Source of the DNA: Alphaproteobacteria bacterium
GTDB taxonomy: Bacteria; Pseudomonadota; Alphaproteobacteria; Micropepsales; Micropepsaceae
Direction of reading: 5' to 3'
DNA: 64,000 nt
Assembly (NCBI GenBank): GCA_016125165.1
Contig: WGMH01000011.1
Span: forward strand, 1-64,000
The translations under genes and the position numbers were made by a program. Below are positions 1 through 11,322 of this stretch, in pieces. Position 1 is the stretch's first letter; every line of letters begins with the position of its first letter. The notes under the pieces are model-generated. The model did not search any database. It had not been told where the DNA came from and saw only the letters and a list, made by a program, of their open reading frames with translations.

Positions 1-2
1 CG

Positions 3-962
3 AACCTCAGCGTTCATGCCGCACCCGCCAGCGACGCGAAATTTGCGATTTCGCTGGATGCTCACACGCTGCCGCTGTCGTCGTCCGATCCCAAGCTGAA
101 TACGCTGGGTCGTCTGCGCTATCGTGGCGGGCTTGAGATCGACAGCAGCGACAGCCGCTTTGGCGGGCTTTCCGCCATGGCGATCAGCGCCGATGGAACG
201 CAGATTCTCGCAATATCAGACGAGGCCCACTGGTTCCGCGCCACGCTGCACTATTCGGCGAAGGGTGACCTCTCCGGCATATCAGACGGCGCTCTGGCCG
301 ATATGCGCGCGCTGGATGGTGCCACCTTGCGCGGCAAACAGGGCGACGCCGAAGGCATGGCAACTGTCACGCCGCATGGCATCGACGGCGAGGTGCTGGT
401 GAGCTTCGAAGGCGATCATCGGGTGTGGCGTTACGATCTGGCGAAGGGGCTCGATGCCGTGCCGAGCTCCTTTCCCATGCCCGATGCGATCAAATCGCTG
501 GACAGCAACAAGGGGCTGGAGAGCTTCGTCGCACTCGGCGGCGGCAAATATCTCGCCACCGCGGAGACCGGACAAAATGCCGATGGCACACATCCGGCGT
601 GGCTCGTGGGCGATGGCGCGCCGCAAACGCTGCGCGTGACGCACCACGATCCCTATGAAGTGACCGATGGCACCATCGGGCCAGACGGCAATCTCTATCT
701 GATGGAGCGGCACTACTTCGGACCACTGGGCGGCGTGGTGGCGGCGGTGCGCGAAGTGCCTTCCGCCGCGATCAAGCCCGGTGCGCAGCTGGACGGCGGC
801 GAGATCGCAAAATTCACGATGCGCCAGAACATCGACAACATGGAAGGTATCGCCATGCGCCTCGGCCCTGACGGCAAGACATTTGTCTATCTGCTCGCCG
901 ACGACAACTACAGCCCGATCGAGCGCACGGTCCTCTTGATGTTCGAGCTCTTGCCGCCCTGA
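3..962 (+). CDS. esterase-like activity of phytase family protein (5' truncated by window edge)
   Basis: Frame is open from the window start; beta-propeller-like repeats (GLSAMAISADGTQILAISD, GTIGPDGNLYLMERHY, NIDNMEGIAMRLGPDGKTFVYLLADDNYSP) typical of the family. Confidence 0.75.
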   Translation, partial: NLSVHAAPASDAKFAISLDAHTLPLSSSDPKLNTLGRLRYRGGLEIDSSDSRFGGLSAMAISADGTQILAISDEAHWFRATLHYSAKGDLSGISDGALADMRALDGATLRGKQGDAEGMATVTPHGIDGEVLVSFEGDHRVWRYDLAKGLDAVPSSFPMPDAIKSLDSNKGLESFVALGGGKYLATAETGQNADGTHPAWLVGDGAPQTLRVTHHDPYEVTDGTIGPDGNLYLMERHYFGPLGGVVAAVREVPSAAIKPGAQLDGGEIAKFTMRQNIDNMEGIAMRLGPDGKTFVYLLADDNYSPIERTVLLMFELLPP

Positions 963-966
963 GCGA

Positions 967-1770
967 TCAGTAACCGCCGAAGCCGGACATGGGCGGGATG
1001 ATCGGGCGCAGCACCCAGTACGGGATCAGAAGCGCGACAGCCCAGCCGAAGCAGACGCCGCCATAGGTGAGCATCTGGCCGGTCCAATCAACGGGTGTGC
1101 CAGCAAATGCCGCCGGGAAACCGATCACGCAAAAGAACAGACCGCCAAAGATCGACGCCATCAGCGGCGCCTGCCACCAGCGCGGGCCGCGCATGCGGTC
1201 AAATGTGAAGGCCGATACGCACTGCGCCACAAAGAGGGCCGCGCCGAACCCGCCCAGAATGCGCAGCGACGGCATGGGACCATCGCGCAGCATGCCGATG
1301 TCATCCGCAAAATAGATCATGCACGCCAGCGCAATGGCCCAGGAGCCAAAGATCTGGCCGAAGGCATAGGCGGCGCCGTACCGGCGATTGGTCAGGTGAA
1401 TGGCGAAAAGAGAGACCGGCAACACCAGCAGTCCCAGACTGAGCCACTCGTAGCCCGCATCGGTGATACCGGGAACGGGCGTGACGCCATAAACGAATGA
1501 GGCCGCTGCCAATGTGAGCAACAGCAACACCGGCACCATCAGCCGAAAACCGACTGCAAAAACGCTGACAATGCGATGGAAAACGCCGCCGCCGGAAACT
1601 GCCCGGCCTTCATATGCCGCGCCGATCGTTTCAAGCGGACGCATCCGCCCGGCATCACTGCCCGTTACGCCAACAGAACTTCTGGAAACGCCGTTACGCC
1701 CGGCGCTCACGCCCGCTTCGAAACCTGACACAGCACCCCACCCCTGCACCGGCGGTTCCGCCTGATGCAT
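967..1770 (-). CDS. integral membrane protein of unknown function (start uncertain)
   Basis: Several hydrophobic segments; no diagnostic motif recognised. Confidence 0.55.
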   Translation of the reverse strand: MHQAEPPVQGWGAVSGFEAGVSAGRNGVSRSSVGVTGSDAGRMRPLETIGAAYEGRAVSGGGVFHRIVSVFAVGFRLMVPVLLLLTLAAASFVYGVTPVPGITDAGYEWLSLGLLVLPVSLFAIHLTNRRYGAAYAFGQIFGSWAIALACMIYFADDIGMLRDGPMPSLRILGGFGAALFVAQCVSAFTFDRMRGPRWWQAPLMASIFGGLFFCVIGFPAAFAGTPVDWTGQMLTYGGVCFGWAVALLIPYWVLRPIIPPMSGFGGY

Positions 1771-1829
1771 TTTGAGACATTAGGACAAGAGTGTTGCAGA
1801 AGCTATGCCGTTATCAGGCAAATTTACGA

Positions 1830-2120
1830 TTAAGCGGCGTTAGCCAATTTCTTGGCGATGGACCGCTTAAGTTTCAGGGCGCGCGCGGAAAGCACGTCAT
1901 CCTTAGCCTTCAGCAGGAAAGCGTCGATGCCGCCGATCTTGTCCACGCTGCGCAAGGCATTCATGGAGATGCGCAGGCTGACGCTCTGGCCAAGGGCCTC
2001 GCTGTCGAGCGAGATGACCTGAAGGTTGGGGCGGAACACCCGCTTGGTCTTGTTGTTGGCGTGGCTGACGTTGTTGCCTACGAGAACGGCCTTACCCGTC
2101 AATTCACAGCGGCGCGACAT
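1830..2120 (-). CDS. rpmB: 50S ribosomal protein L28
   Basis: [34 protein letters not shown] is characteristic of L28. Confidence 0.97.
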   Translation of the reverse strand: MSRRCELTGKAVLVGNNVSHANNKTKRVFRPNLQVISLDSEALGQSVSLRISMNALRSVDKIGGIDAFLLKAKDDVLSARALKLKRSIAKKLANAA

Positions 2121-2158
2121 GGCCCGAAACCTTTCGATGCTTCCGAAAAAGAGCGGCT

Positions 2159-2187
2159 CTCATAAGGGGCCACGTTCCCAAGGTCAA
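2159..2187 (-). promoter_or_regulatory. sigma70-type promoter for rpmB
   Basis: On the minus strand TTGACC-N17-TATGAG, upstream of rpmB and overlapping the meaB 3' end. Confidence 0.55.
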
Positions 2188-3167
2188 GCGTGGCGAAAAC
2201 GCCTGATCAGTGCCCGCGCCGCCGCATGGGGCAACACCTTGCCGGCGGCCACGTCCGCCTCCACCTGGGCCGCCTGGCCATCCTCGGCCACCTCATCCGC
2301 CACGGCGGCCTGTACTTCCGACCAGAACCAGCGCCGGGCCTGTTCCGCCCTGAGACGGGCAAGGCTGCCACTGGCTTTCAGCCCCTCCTGAAAGGCGCGC
2401 ATCGCAGCCCACGCTTCGGCAATGCCGGTGCCCTTCATGGCCGAAACCTTCAGGACCTGCGCCGTGAGCCCCGGATATTTGGGCCGCATCAGATGCATGG
2501 CGGCATGGTAGTCCGACGCGGCGCGCCCCGCCGCCTGCTCCAGATCACCATCGGCCTTGGTCACAAGGAGGATATCCGCCAGTTCCATCACCCCGCGCTT
2601 GATGCCCTGCAGGTCATCGCCACCACCCGGAGACAGCAGGAGCACAAACACATCCACCATTTCGGCCACTTCGGTTTCCGACTGCCCGACACCGACCGTT
2701 TCAACGATCACCACATCGAAGCCCGCCGCCTCCAGCACCAGCATCGCCTCGCGCGTGCGCCGCGCGACGCCGCCGAGCGTGATTCCGGCCGGCGACGGGC
2801 GAATAAAGGCCCCCGGATCGCGCGACAGCGCCTCCATGCGGGTCTTGTCGCCCAATATGGAACCGCCCGATCGTCGCGAGGTGGGATCAATAGCCAGAAC
2901 GCCGACTTTCAGGCCCTGCCCCGTCAGATGTTTGCCGAACGCCTCGATGAAGGTGGATTTTCCGGCGCCCGGCGCTCCCGAAATGCCAAGCCGCACGGAA
3001 CCGCCGGAAAGCGGCAAAAGCTGCGAAAGCAGGACTTCAGCCTCGGCACGATCCTCGGATTTGGTGGATTCCACGAGCGTGATCGCGCGGGCCAGCGCGC
3101 GACGGTCACCCGCCTTAACTCCGGGCAACAATTCGTGTTCACCGCTCTTTACCTTTGGACGCGTCAT
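2184..3167 (-). CDS. meaB: methylmalonyl-CoA mutase-associated GTPase MeaB
   Basis: Walker A GAPGAGKST, AIDPTSRRSGGSILGDKTRM, VETVGVGQSE motifs of the MeaB/ArgK family. Confidence 0.95.
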   Translation of the reverse strand: MTRPKVKSGEHELLPGVKAGDRRALARAITLVESTKSEDRAEAEVLLSQLLPLSGGSVRLGISGAPGAGKSTFIEAFGKHLTGQGLKVGVLAIDPTSRRSGGSILGDKTRMEALSRDPGAFIRPSPAGITLGGVARRTREAMLVLEAAGFDVVIVETVGVGQSETEVAEMVDVFVLLLSPGGGDDLQGIKRGVMELADILLVTKADGDLEQAAGRAASDYHAAMHLMRPKYPGLTAQVLKVSAMKGTGIAEAWAAMRAFQEGLKASGSLARLRAEQARRWFWSEVQAAVADEVAEDGQAAQVEADVAAGKVLPHAAARALIRRFRHA

Positions 3168-3251
3168 AATTGGACCATCTTGTCCCGCATTTTTATCATG
3201 GGCGCGTTCGAAATCGCCGTGCCTCTTTGCGTAGCTCTACAGGAGTCGATC

Positions 3252-4130
3252 ATGGGTGTCTTCAAATCGCGCAAGCGCCGGGTTGCCGGAATCGCCTTTG
3301 CCGCCGTCGCGCTGATGAGCGCCGCAGCACTCGCAGGCGATGTTGCAAAAACTGACAAGGTCGCTTCGATCGCGCCGGGCACCGCCGCTGGCACGCTCGA
3401 TCTGGCCTACAGCATTGCCTTCTGGGGCATCCCCTTCGGCCACAGCAATGTGGAGATCAAGCTGGACAAGGACGCCTATCAGACGCGCTCCGATTTCGAG
3501 ACGAGCGGCATTGTGAGCGTGTTCTGGAAGTCGGACATCGAGGCTTCATCCAACGGCACGATCAAACCGGGCAATCTGGAGCCGGCCGTTTACGACTCCT
3601 ATGACCAACGCCGTTCCGACCACAAGCAGCGCGTGAAGGTGACCTTCACCGATGACGATCCGACGGTTCTCGCAGATCCGCCCTACAACATGAAAAAATA
3701 CCCCGTCACCAGCAAACAGAAGCGCGAAGCGCTCGATCCCATGAGCGCGGTGGCACTGGTCATGGCGGGCGTGAAGGCCGATGCGAAGAATCCTTGCGGC
3801 ACCGTTGCACCAGTGTTCGACGGACGGCGCCGTTACGATATTTCCTTCACCCATATGAAGGACGAACAGGCGACCGTGAAGGGCATCTACAGCGGCAAGG
3901 CGCACCTCTGCCAGATGCACTACAACCAGATCGCGGGCTTCAAGCCGAAGATCGTGAAGGAAGGCAAATCGCTGCCGCCTGTCTATGGCTGGTTCGTCGA
4001 TGTGCCGAGCCCCAATGCGCCGAATGGCCGTTACGTTGTGCTCATCAAGGCATGGGCCAGCACCGGGTGGGGCACGGCAGACGCCACGATCACACACATG
4101 AGCATCGACAAGGGCATCAAGAAGGGCTGA
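3252..4130 (+). CDS. DUF3108 domain-containing protein with signal peptide
   Basis: ATG at 3252, N-terminal signal-like segment, LDLAYSIAFWGIPFGHSNVEIKLDKDAYQTRSDFETSGIVS pattern. Confidence 0.7.
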   Translation: MGVFKSRKRRVAGIAFAAVALMSAAALAGDVAKTDKVASIAPGTAAGTLDLAYSIAFWGIPFGHSNVEIKLDKDAYQTRSDFETSGIVSVFWKSDIEASSNGTIKPGNLEPAVYDSYDQRRSDHKQRVKVTFTDDDPTVLADPPYNMKKYPVTSKQKREALDPMSAVALVMAGVKADAKNPCGTVAPVFDGRRRYDISFTHMKDEQATVKGIYSGKAHLCQMHYNQIAGFKPKIVKEGKSLPPVYGWFVDVPSPNAPNGRYVVLIKAWASTGWGTADATITHMSIDKGIKKG

Positions 4131-4180
4131 CGCTCGACGCCTCCATCATCCCCCGCTAGCCTTCGGATAGCGGGGGAATC

Positions 4181-5110
4181 ATGGATACGTTTCTGCACGA
4201 TATGCACTGGGTGCTGCCGCTTCGGCATGCATGGGCCACTCCCATCGCCGATGCCTTCACCTTCCTGGGCTACACACCGTTCTTCTTCATCTTCATGCCG
4301 CTGGTCTACTGGTTCTGGGACCGGACCATCTTCATGCGGCTGGCGCTGGTGATCGTCATCACCGCGATCCTGAATGGATGGCTGAAGGATCTGTGGCAGG
4401 ACCCGCGTCCCGACCTGATATTCCAGCTCGATCATGAACGCGTCGCAGATTCGTTTGGGCGGCCAAGCGGTCATGCGCAGGTGGCATGGGCCATGTGGCT
4501 ATGGCTCGCTTATGAAATCCGCAGGGGCTGGGCATGGGCGCTTGCGGCTTTCATCGCACTCGGCGTGAGCCTTAGCCGCCTCTATCTGGGTGTGCATGAT
4601 GTTGACGATGTGCTGACCGGGTTCGCGCTTGGGGTTTCCGGTCTTCTCATTCTGGGCTTCCTGCTCGGTCACCGTTTCGATTTCTGGCGGCACTTGCCAA
4701 ACGCGGTTCACTATCTTGCGTTCGCGGTGCTGTTCGCCCTGCTCTGGGTAAGCTGGCCAATCGCGAAATATCCGGAAGGCACCGAGAACACGCTGCTGTT
4801 CTTCGTGGGCGCCTATACCGGCGCGCTCATCGATCACAAACTGATGCCGCATCAACCCGCGCGGCCAGAGTGGTGGCAGATGATTGCGTTCGGATTTCCG
4901 GCGGTGCTGGGGCTGTTCGCCTTTCGCACGCTCGTCGGCATTGCGGGTGCGCAGCTGCATTTGCTTCCCACGGTGACAAGCGGTGCGCAGGCGTTCCTTG
5001 TCGGCGCCTATGTGACGATCATCATCCCGGTAATTTTCCGCATGCTGAGCATCGGAAGAAAACAGGCAACAAGCGCCGATCAGGGCATCGTGGAGGAAGA
5101 GCCGGTGTGA
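4181..5110 (+). CDS. phosphatase PAP2 family membrane protein
   Basis: KDLWQDPRP, GRPSGHAQ and SRLYLGVHDVDDVLTG (PAP2 KxxxxxxRP / PSGH / SRxxxxxHxxxD motifs), multiple TM segments. Confidence 0.9.
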   Translation: MDTFLHDMHWVLPLRHAWATPIADAFTFLGYTPFFFIFMPLVYWFWDRTIFMRLALVIVITAILNGWLKDLWQDPRPDLIFQLDHERVADSFGRPSGHAQVAWAMWLWLAYEIRRGWAWALAAFIALGVSLSRLYLGVHDVDDVLTGFALGVSGLLILGFLLGHRFDFWRHLPNAVHYLAFAVLFALLWVSWPIAKYPEGTENTLLFFVGAYTGALIDHKLMPHQPARPEWWQMIAFGFPAVLGLFAFRTLVGIAGAQLHLLPTVTSGAQAFLVGAYVTIIIPVIFRMLSIGRKQATSADQGIVEEEPV

Positions 5111-5123
5111 GACCGGCCCTCTC

Positions 5124-7268
5124 CTACTCCGCCGCGTGCGGGAGTTTGCGTGCGCGGATGAGATCGAGAACCTTCTTCGCGGCTTCGACGATGTTGGTGC
5201 CGGGGCCGAAGATGGCGGCGACGCCGGACTTCTGCAGGAAGGGATAATCCTGCTGCGGGATGACGCCCCCGACCACCACCAGAATGTCTTCGGCCTTTTG
5301 CGCCTTCAATGCTTCGACGAGCTGCGGCACCAGAGTCTTGTGACCGGCGGCCTGGCTGGAAATGCCGATGACGTGCACATCCGCCTCGATGGCATCTTTG
5401 GCGACTTCTTCCGGCGTCTGGAATAGCGGGCCGATATCGACATCGAAACCGAGATCGGCAAACGCGGTGGCGATGACTTTCGCGCCGCGGTCATGTCCAT
5501 CCTGCCCCATCTTGGCGACGAGCATGCGCGGGCGCCGGCCCTCGTCCTTCGCGAATTTCGCCACATCATCGCGAATGGCGGCGAACTCATTGTCGCCTTC
5601 ATAGGCATGGCCATAGACGCCGGAAATGGAGCGGATTTCCGCACGGTGACGGCCAAAGACCTTTTCCATCGCATCGGAAATCTCGCCGACGGTCGCGCGG
5701 GCGCGCGCGGCATTTACGGCAAGCTCTAACAGATTGCCATTGTCCTTCGCACCTTCCGCAAGCGCGGCAAGCGAAGCTTCGACCGCCTTTGCATCGCGCT
5801 TTGCCTTGACATCCTTCAACCGCGCGATTTGCGCGTCCCGCACGGCGGCGTTGTCGATGTCACGGACTTCGATTTCACCACCGTCTTTCACCTGGAATTT
5901 GTTGACGCCGACGATCACATCCTCGGCGCGATCGACGCGCGCCTGACGGCGCGCGGCGGCCTCTTCGATACGCAACTTCGGGATACCGGCTTCAACGGCC
6001 TTGGTCATGCCGCCCATGCGTTCCACGTCGTCGATGATTTCCTGCGCAGCGCTGGCGAGCGAATGGGTGAGCGCCTCCACATAGTAGGAGCCGCCCAGAG
6101 GATCGACCACGCGCGTGACCTGCGCCTCGTTCTGCAGAATGAGCTGCGTGTTGCGGGCGATGCGTGCGGAAAATTCCGTGGGCAGTGCGATGGCCTCGTC
6201 GAATGAATTGGTATGCAGCGATTGCGTGCCGCCGAGCACCGAAGCCAGCGCCTCGATCGTGGTGCGCACGACGTTGTTGTACGGATCCTGTTCGGTGAGC
6301 GAGACGCCGGAGGTTTGGCAATGCGTGCGCAGCATCAGCGAATCCGGCTTCTTCGCATTGAAGCCCTTCATGATGCAGGCCCAAAGGAAGCGCGCGGCGC
6401 GCAGCTTCGCCACTTCCATGAAGAAATTCATGCCAATGCCGAAGAAGAACGACAGGCGCGGCGCGAATGCATCCACATCCAGCCCCTTGGCAAGGGCGGA
6501 ACGCACATATTCGATGCCGTCGGCCAGCGTGTAGGCCAATTCCTGCACCGCCGTCGCGCCGGCTTCATGCATGTGATAGCCGCTGATCGAGATCGAATTG
6601 AACTTCGGCATTTTCGTTGCCGTGTATTCGATGATGTCGGCGACGATGCGCATGGAGGCCGCAGGCGGATAGATATAGGTGTTGCGGACCATGAACTCTT
6701 TCAAAATGTCGTTCTGGATGGTGCCGCTCAGTTTCTCCGGTGAAACGCCCTGCTCTTCCGCCGCGACGATGTAGTTCGCCATCGTCGGGATAACGGCGCC
6801 GTTCATCGTCATCGACACGCTCATCTTGTCGAGCGGGATACCGGAGAAGAGGATCTTCATGTCCTCCACGCTGTCGATGGCAACACCGGCCTTGCCCACA
6901 TCGCCCGCCACGCGCGGATGATCGCTGTCGTAACCGCGATGGGTGGCCAAATCGAACGCCACCGAAAGGCCCATCTGCCCCGCCGCCAGATTGCGGCGAT
7001 AGAAGGCGTTGGATTCTTCGGCGGTGGAAAAGCCCGCATACTGACGAATGGTCCAGGGGCGGCCCGCATACATGGTGCCGCGCACGCCACGCGTGAACGG
7101 GAAGATGCCGGGCAGCGTATCGGTCTCGAAACCTTCCAGATCGGCGGCCGTGTAGAGCGGCTTGACCGCAAAGCCCTCCGGGGTAGCCCAGTTCAGGCTC
7201 TCCAGTGGCTTGTCCCGCAATTCCTTCTGGGCAAGGGCCTGCCAGGCCTTCAGATCGGTGTCACTCAT
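5124..7268 (-). CDS. scpA: methylmalonyl-CoA mutase, single-chain form with C-terminal B12-binding domain
   Basis: [34 protein letters not shown]12-binding [30 protein letters not shown] at 7268 (MSDTDLKAW). Confidence 0.95.
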   Translation of the reverse strand: MSDTDLKAWQALAQKELRDKPLESLNWATPEGFAVKPLYTAADLEGFETDTLPGIFPFTRGVRGTMYAGRPWTIRQYAGFSTAEESNAFYRRNLAAGQMGLSVAFDLATHRGYDSDHPRVAGDVGKAGVAIDSVEDMKILFSGIPLDKMSVSMTMNGAVIPTMANYIVAAEEQGVSPEKLSGTIQNDILKEFMVRNTYIYPPAASMRIVADIIEYTATKMPKFNSISISGYHMHEAGATAVQELAYTLADGIEYVRSALAKGLDVDAFAPRLSFFFGIGMNFFMEVAKLRAARFLWACIMKGFNAKKPDSLMLRTHCQTSGVSLTEQDPYNNVVRTTIEALASVLGGTQSLHTNSFDEAIALPTEFSARIARNTQLILQNEAQVTRVVDPLGGSYYVEALTHSLASAAQEIIDDVERMGGMTKAVEAGIPKLRIEEAAARRQARVDRAEDVIVGVNKFQVKDGGEIEVRDIDNAAVRDAQIARLKDVKAKRDAKAVEASLAALAEGAKDNGNLLELAVNAARARATVGEISDAMEKVFGRHRAEIRSISGVYGHAYEGDNEFAAIRDDVAKFAKDEGRRPRMLVAKMGQDGHDRGAKVIATAFADLGFDVDIGPLFQTPEEVAKDAIEADVHVIGISSQAAGHKTLVPQLVEALKAQKAEDILVVVGGVIPQQDYPFLQKSGVAAIFGPGTNIVEAAKKVLDLIRARKLPHAAE

Positions 7269-7670
7269 GTGGGCGCTTCCGGATGCTTCGATTTTGCCGG
7301 AGTATCGCAGGTGCGAAGTCCGGTTCAATGCGAAACGGAAAACCGTTGCCACTCAAATGGCTAGCTTCTGGGGCGTTTTCGTCGCGTCACGATAGCTTTG
7401 CCGTACCGTCATATTGGTCAGCCTACGGAGTATTCCTGTGGGTAAGCCGTCAGACTCCATGATTGGGCACTGCCCCCAGATATCGTAGGGAACGATCCTT
7501 GACTTTCCAGTCATAGTATGAGAACAGAAGGTGATATTGATTCGGTTAGCGATTCGGACCTGATTCGTCCATGGTACGTTCGTAGCTGTTTACCCCGTCT
7601 GCCCAAATCCGTGGACTGTGACGATCAGGCTTGCGGCCACGCGTATTTGCGCCATGTTGAAACTATCATG

Positions 7671-10280
7671 AGCAGACGACACGGGATTGCCGGTGGACTG
7701 TCTTCCTCCGGCGGCAACGGCCCCGGCGGTCGCATTGGGGCCGTTCTTGGTCCCACCAACACCGGCAAGACGCATTACGCAATCGAGCGCATGCTGGCGC
7801 ATCGATCCGGCATGATTGGCCTGCCGCTGCGCCTGCTGGCGCGCGAAATCTATGACCGTATCGTACGCATCAAGGGGCCGGCAGTTTGTGCGCTCGTCAC
7901 CGGCGAAGAGAAAATCGTTCCGCCGGACGCGAAGTATTTCGTCTGTACCGTTGAAGCGATGCCGGTGGATCTGAAGCTCAGCTTTCTGGCCATCGACGAA
8001 ATCCAGCTTTGCGCCGACCCGGAGCGCGGGCATGTGTTTACCGATCGGCTCCTCAACGCGCGCGGCGAAGAGGAAACGCTGTTCCTCGGCGCGGAAACGA
8101 TGCGCGGCATGATCCAGCGCTTCGTTCCGGGCGCGCATTTCATCACCCGGCCAAGATTTTCCGATCTGGCCTATACCGGCCACAAGAAGCTCACACGGCT
8201 GCCGCGCCGCGCCGCGATTGTCGCCTTCTCATCAGAGGACGTTTACGGGATTGCCGATCTGGTGCGGCGCCAGCGCGGCGGCGCTGCTGTGGTATTGGGC
8301 GCGCTTTCGCCGCGCACACGCAACGCGCAGGTCGAACTCTATCAATCCGGCGATGTGGATTTCCTCGTTGCCACCGATGCCATCGGCATGGGCCTCAATA
8401 TGGACGTCGATCACGTTGCCTTCGCGGCGATGGAAAAATTCGACGGCGTGGGTGTGCGTCCTCTGCGGCCGGAAGAAATCGGACAGATCGCGGGTCGCGC
8501 AGGCCGTCATATGAACGACGGAACTTTCGGCGTTACAGGTGAAACCGAACCGCTGGAAGATGAAGTGGTGGCGCGCGTAGAGAGCCATCGCTACGAACCA
8601 GTGCGCCTCTTGCAATGGCGCAATTCGAAGCTCGCATTCCATTCCTTGTCCGCCCTGCTTGCCTCACTAGAGGAGATGCCGCCTGCCAAGGGCCTTGTGA
8701 AGGCGCGTCCTTCGATGGACTTTATCTCGCTGCGGCTGCTCGGCGAGCAGGACGACATCGCCGATATTGCGCAATCTCCCGCCGCCGTGAAAACGCTTTG
8801 GGATTCCTGTCAGCTTCCGGATTTTCGCAAACTTTCCCCCGATGAACATATCAAACTGGTGGGACTGATTTATCGTCACCTGATGGTAGATGGCGCCCTG
8901 CCCGAGGACTGGTTTGCCCGCAATGTCGCCAGGCTCGACGAAGTGGAAGGCGACGTGGCGACGCTCTCCGGCCGCCTCGCGCAAATTCGCACGTGGACGT
9001 ATGCAGCGCACAGGCCCGGCTGGATCAAGGACGCCGGCCACTGGCAGGAACAGACTCGTGCCGTGGAAGACCGTCTGTCGGACGCGCTGCACGAAATGCT
9101 CACACAGCGCTTCATCGACCGGCGCACGGCTGTGCTGATGCGTTCGCTGCGCGAAGACGATGCGATGAATCTGGTGCTGGACGATTCCGGTGGCGTTGCC
9201 ATCTCCGGCGAGACGATTGGCAAGCTGGAAGGCTTCCGTTTTACGCCCGATGCACGCGCCGAAGGCATCCATGGCCGCACCCTGCGCGCTGCAGCGCTGA
9301 AAGGTCTTGAAGGAGAATTCCTCGCCCGTGCGCGGCGTATCGCCAAAGCGGAAGATGCGGGCGTCACGCTCAGCGAACACGGCAGGCTGTGGTGGGATGG
9401 CGCCATTGTGGCGCAACTTTCTGCCAGCGCAGATCCATTGAAGCCGGCCGTCACGTTGCTGGCCGATGATATCCTGCGTGGCGATGAGCGCAGCGAAATT
9501 CAGGAACGGCTTGATGCATGGATGACGGTACGGATCGCCACCAAGCTCGATCCGCTCATGGCCTTGCGCAAAGCCTGTGACGTGAAAGCCGGAAGCGAGG
9601 GCGCGCTCGAGGCTCAGGCACGCGGCCTTGCCTGGCAAATGTGCCAGAATTTTGGATCGCTGGACCGTAAGAGTGCCACGCTGCCACCGGATGAACGCAT
9701 CGCAATGCGCGGTCTCCGGGGTTTCGGTATCCGCTTTGGCAAGCGCGCGATTTTTCTGCCCGCGCTGCTGAAGCCCGATGCCGCTTCGTTGCTTGCGCTG
9801 CTGTGGGGTGTGCATGCAAAGCTGGAGAAGATCCCGCCGGCGCCACAGGCCGGTCTGACCTCTTTCGATTTCGACGGCGATGTTCCGCTTGGTTTTCTGG
9901 CCGCTTCCGGATTTCACGTGTGCGGACCACGCGCCATCCGCATCGACATGATCGAGCGGCTGGAGGAAACGCTGCAGGACGCAGCCATCAAGGGCGCGGA
10001 CGCAAATACAGTTTTTCCGAAACTCGTTTCGCTGCTCGGTTCGGATCGCGAAACGATGGAGGCCGTGCTTGCCGCGCTCGGCTGGCACAAGGTGCGCGTG
10101 GAAGGCGAACAGCCTGTCGAGGTGTGGCGCGAAGCCAAGGCCCACGCACCGCAACGGCAAAAGCCGAAACACACGAAGCCAGGACACAAGAAACCTGCGC
10201 GCGAGAAACCGAAACGTGACGACAAACCAAACCCCCATTCCCCGTTCGCCAATCTGAAAGCGATGTTGCAGGGGAAATGA
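7671..10280 (+). CDS. SUV3-like DExH helicase (helicase-related protein); ORF open from 7518
   Basis: GPTNTGKTHYAIERML, AIDEIQLCADPERGHVFTDRLL, LVATDAIGMGLNMDVDHVAFAAMEKFDG, QIAGRAGRH; Lys-rich C-terminus. Confidence 0.9.
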   Translation, partial: SRRHGIAGGLSSSGGNGPGGRIGAVLGPTNTGKTHYAIERMLAHRSGMIGLPLRLLAREIYDRIVRIKGPAVCALVTGEEKIVPPDAKYFVCTVEAMPVDLKLSFLAIDEIQLCADPERGHVFTDRLLNARGEEETLFLGAETMRGMIQRFVPGAHFITRPRFSDLAYTGHKKLTRLPRRAAIVAFSSEDVYGIADLVRRQRGGAAVVLGALSPRTRNAQVELYQSGDVDFLVATDAIGMGLNMDVDHVAFAAMEKFDGVGVRPLRPEEIGQIAGRAGRHMNDGTFGVTGETEPLEDEVVARVESHRYEPVRLLQWRNSKLAFHSLSALLASLEEMPPAKGLVKARPSMDFISLRLLGEQDDIADIAQSPAAVKTLWDSCQLPDFRKLSPDEHIKLVGLIYRHLMVDGALPEDWFARNVARLDEVEGDVATLSGRLAQIRTWTYAAHRPGWIKDAGHWQEQTRAVEDRLSDALHEMLTQRFIDRRTAVLMRSLREDDAMNLVLDDSGGVAISGETIGKLEGFRFTPDARAEGIHGRTLRAAALKGLEGEFLARARRIAKAEDAGVTLSEHGRLWWDGAIVAQLSASADPLKPAVTLLADDILRGDERSEIQERLDAWMTVRIATKLDPLMALRKACDVKAGSEGALEAQARGLAWQMCQNFGSLDRKSATLPPDERIAMRGLRGFGIRFGKRAIFLPALLKPDAASLLALLWGVHAKLEKIPPAPQAGLTSFDFDGDVPLGFLAASGFHVCGPRAIRIDMIERLEETLQDAAIKGADANTVFPKLVSLLGSDRETMEAVLAALGWHKVRVEGEQPVEVWREAKAHAPQRQKPKHTKPGHKKPAREKPKRDDKPNPHSPFANLKAMLQGK

Positions 10281-10564
10281 GTCCGTCACCCGCCGAGCGC
10301 ATCCGTATCGACAAATGGTTGTGGCACGCGCGCTTTTATCGCACGCGCCCGCTGGCGCAGGCGGCCGTGATGTCCGGGCGCATCCGCCTCAATGAGACGC
10401 GCGTGGAAAAGCCCGGCCATGATGTGAAACCCGGCGATATTCTGACATTACCGCGTGGTGCCGAGGTCATGGTTGTGCGCGTGAAAGCGTGTGGAATTCG
10501 GCGTGGTCCTGCGAAGGAGGCGCAATCGCTCTACGAATCCCTCAATAACAGTGTGCTTGATTAG
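10277..10564 (+). CDS. RNA-binding S4 domain protein (Hsp15-like)
   Basis: [47 protein letters not shown]; 4-bp overlap with the helicase. Confidence 0.9.
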   Translation: MSPSPAERIRIDKWLWHARFYRTRPLAQAAVMSGRIRLNETRVEKPGHDVKPGDILTLPRGAEVMVVRVKACGIRRGPAKEAQSLYESLNNSVLD

Positions 10565-10614
10565 GAACCCCGGCGCGCCTTAATGGAGGCATTGTAACAG
10601 CCGCTGGAACACCC

Positions 10615-10953
10615 ATGACCTACGTCGTCACCGATGCCTGCATCAAATGCAAATTCATGGACTGCGTGGAGGTCTGTCCCGTGGACTGTTTCTACGAGGG
10701 CGAGAACATGCTGGTGATCGACCCCGACGTCTGCATCGACTGTGGCGTCTGTGAGCCGGAATGTCCGCCGGAGGCCATCAAGCCGGACACCCAGCCCGGG
10801 CTCGAGAAATGGCTGTCGCTGAACGCGGATTTCTCCAAGAGCTGGCCAAACATCACCCATAAGGGAACTCCTCCCGCAGATGCGAAGGACTGGCAGGGCG
10901 TGGATGGCAAGTTCGAGAAGTTCTTCAGCGATAAACCCGGTGACGGTTCGTAA
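10615..10953 (+). CDS. fdxA: 7Fe ferredoxin FdxA
   Basis: [26 protein letters not shown]...[16 protein letters not shown] cysteine pattern. Confidence 0.95.
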   Translation: MTYVVTDACIKCKFMDCVEVCPVDCFYEGENMLVIDPDVCIDCGVCEPECPPEAIKPDTQPGLEKWLSLNADFSKSWPNITHKGTPPADAKDWQGVDGKFEKFFSDKPGDGS

Positions 10954-11322
10954 AATTAACGAATGTAAACTACAGCGTGGCACTGCGACCTCTGCGTACA
11001 CGCCCGGCTATCGGCCTGAAATCTATGACAAATTCTCACGAAAGACCGGATAAATTCTAATATTTCAAATGCTTGATAGAATCAGTCTTCCAAAATCCGC
11101 ATTTTTGTGATACCTCTTTTGACACTCGGCACAAGCAGCAAACAGCGCCTCGCGCGTTAACAACCCTGCACGAAAGCGCCGGACCATATTGGCTTCAGAT
11201 CCGCCCCCAATCTGAACGCCACACTGTGTCTGGCCGGACCGAAGCGTACCGGAAACCGGGGCTTGGAATGTTGCGCCGCAACGCGCGCGTCTTGTGCCGC
11301 GCGGCGACGATTGGGAAGACGA

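Noticed and set aside
2190-4130. 646-aa plus-strand ORF
   Set aside because: First part is antisense to meaB; only the section from ATG 3252 (DUF3108 protein) looks real.
7269-7670. Cobalamin riboswitch or other ncRNA upstream of methylmalonyl-CoA mutase or the helicase
   Set aside because: No recognisable B12-box or other conserved core on either strand; a covariance-model search would settle it.
8667-10289. 540-aa minus-strand ORF
   Set aside because: Antisense to the SUV3-like helicase; no recognisable domain.
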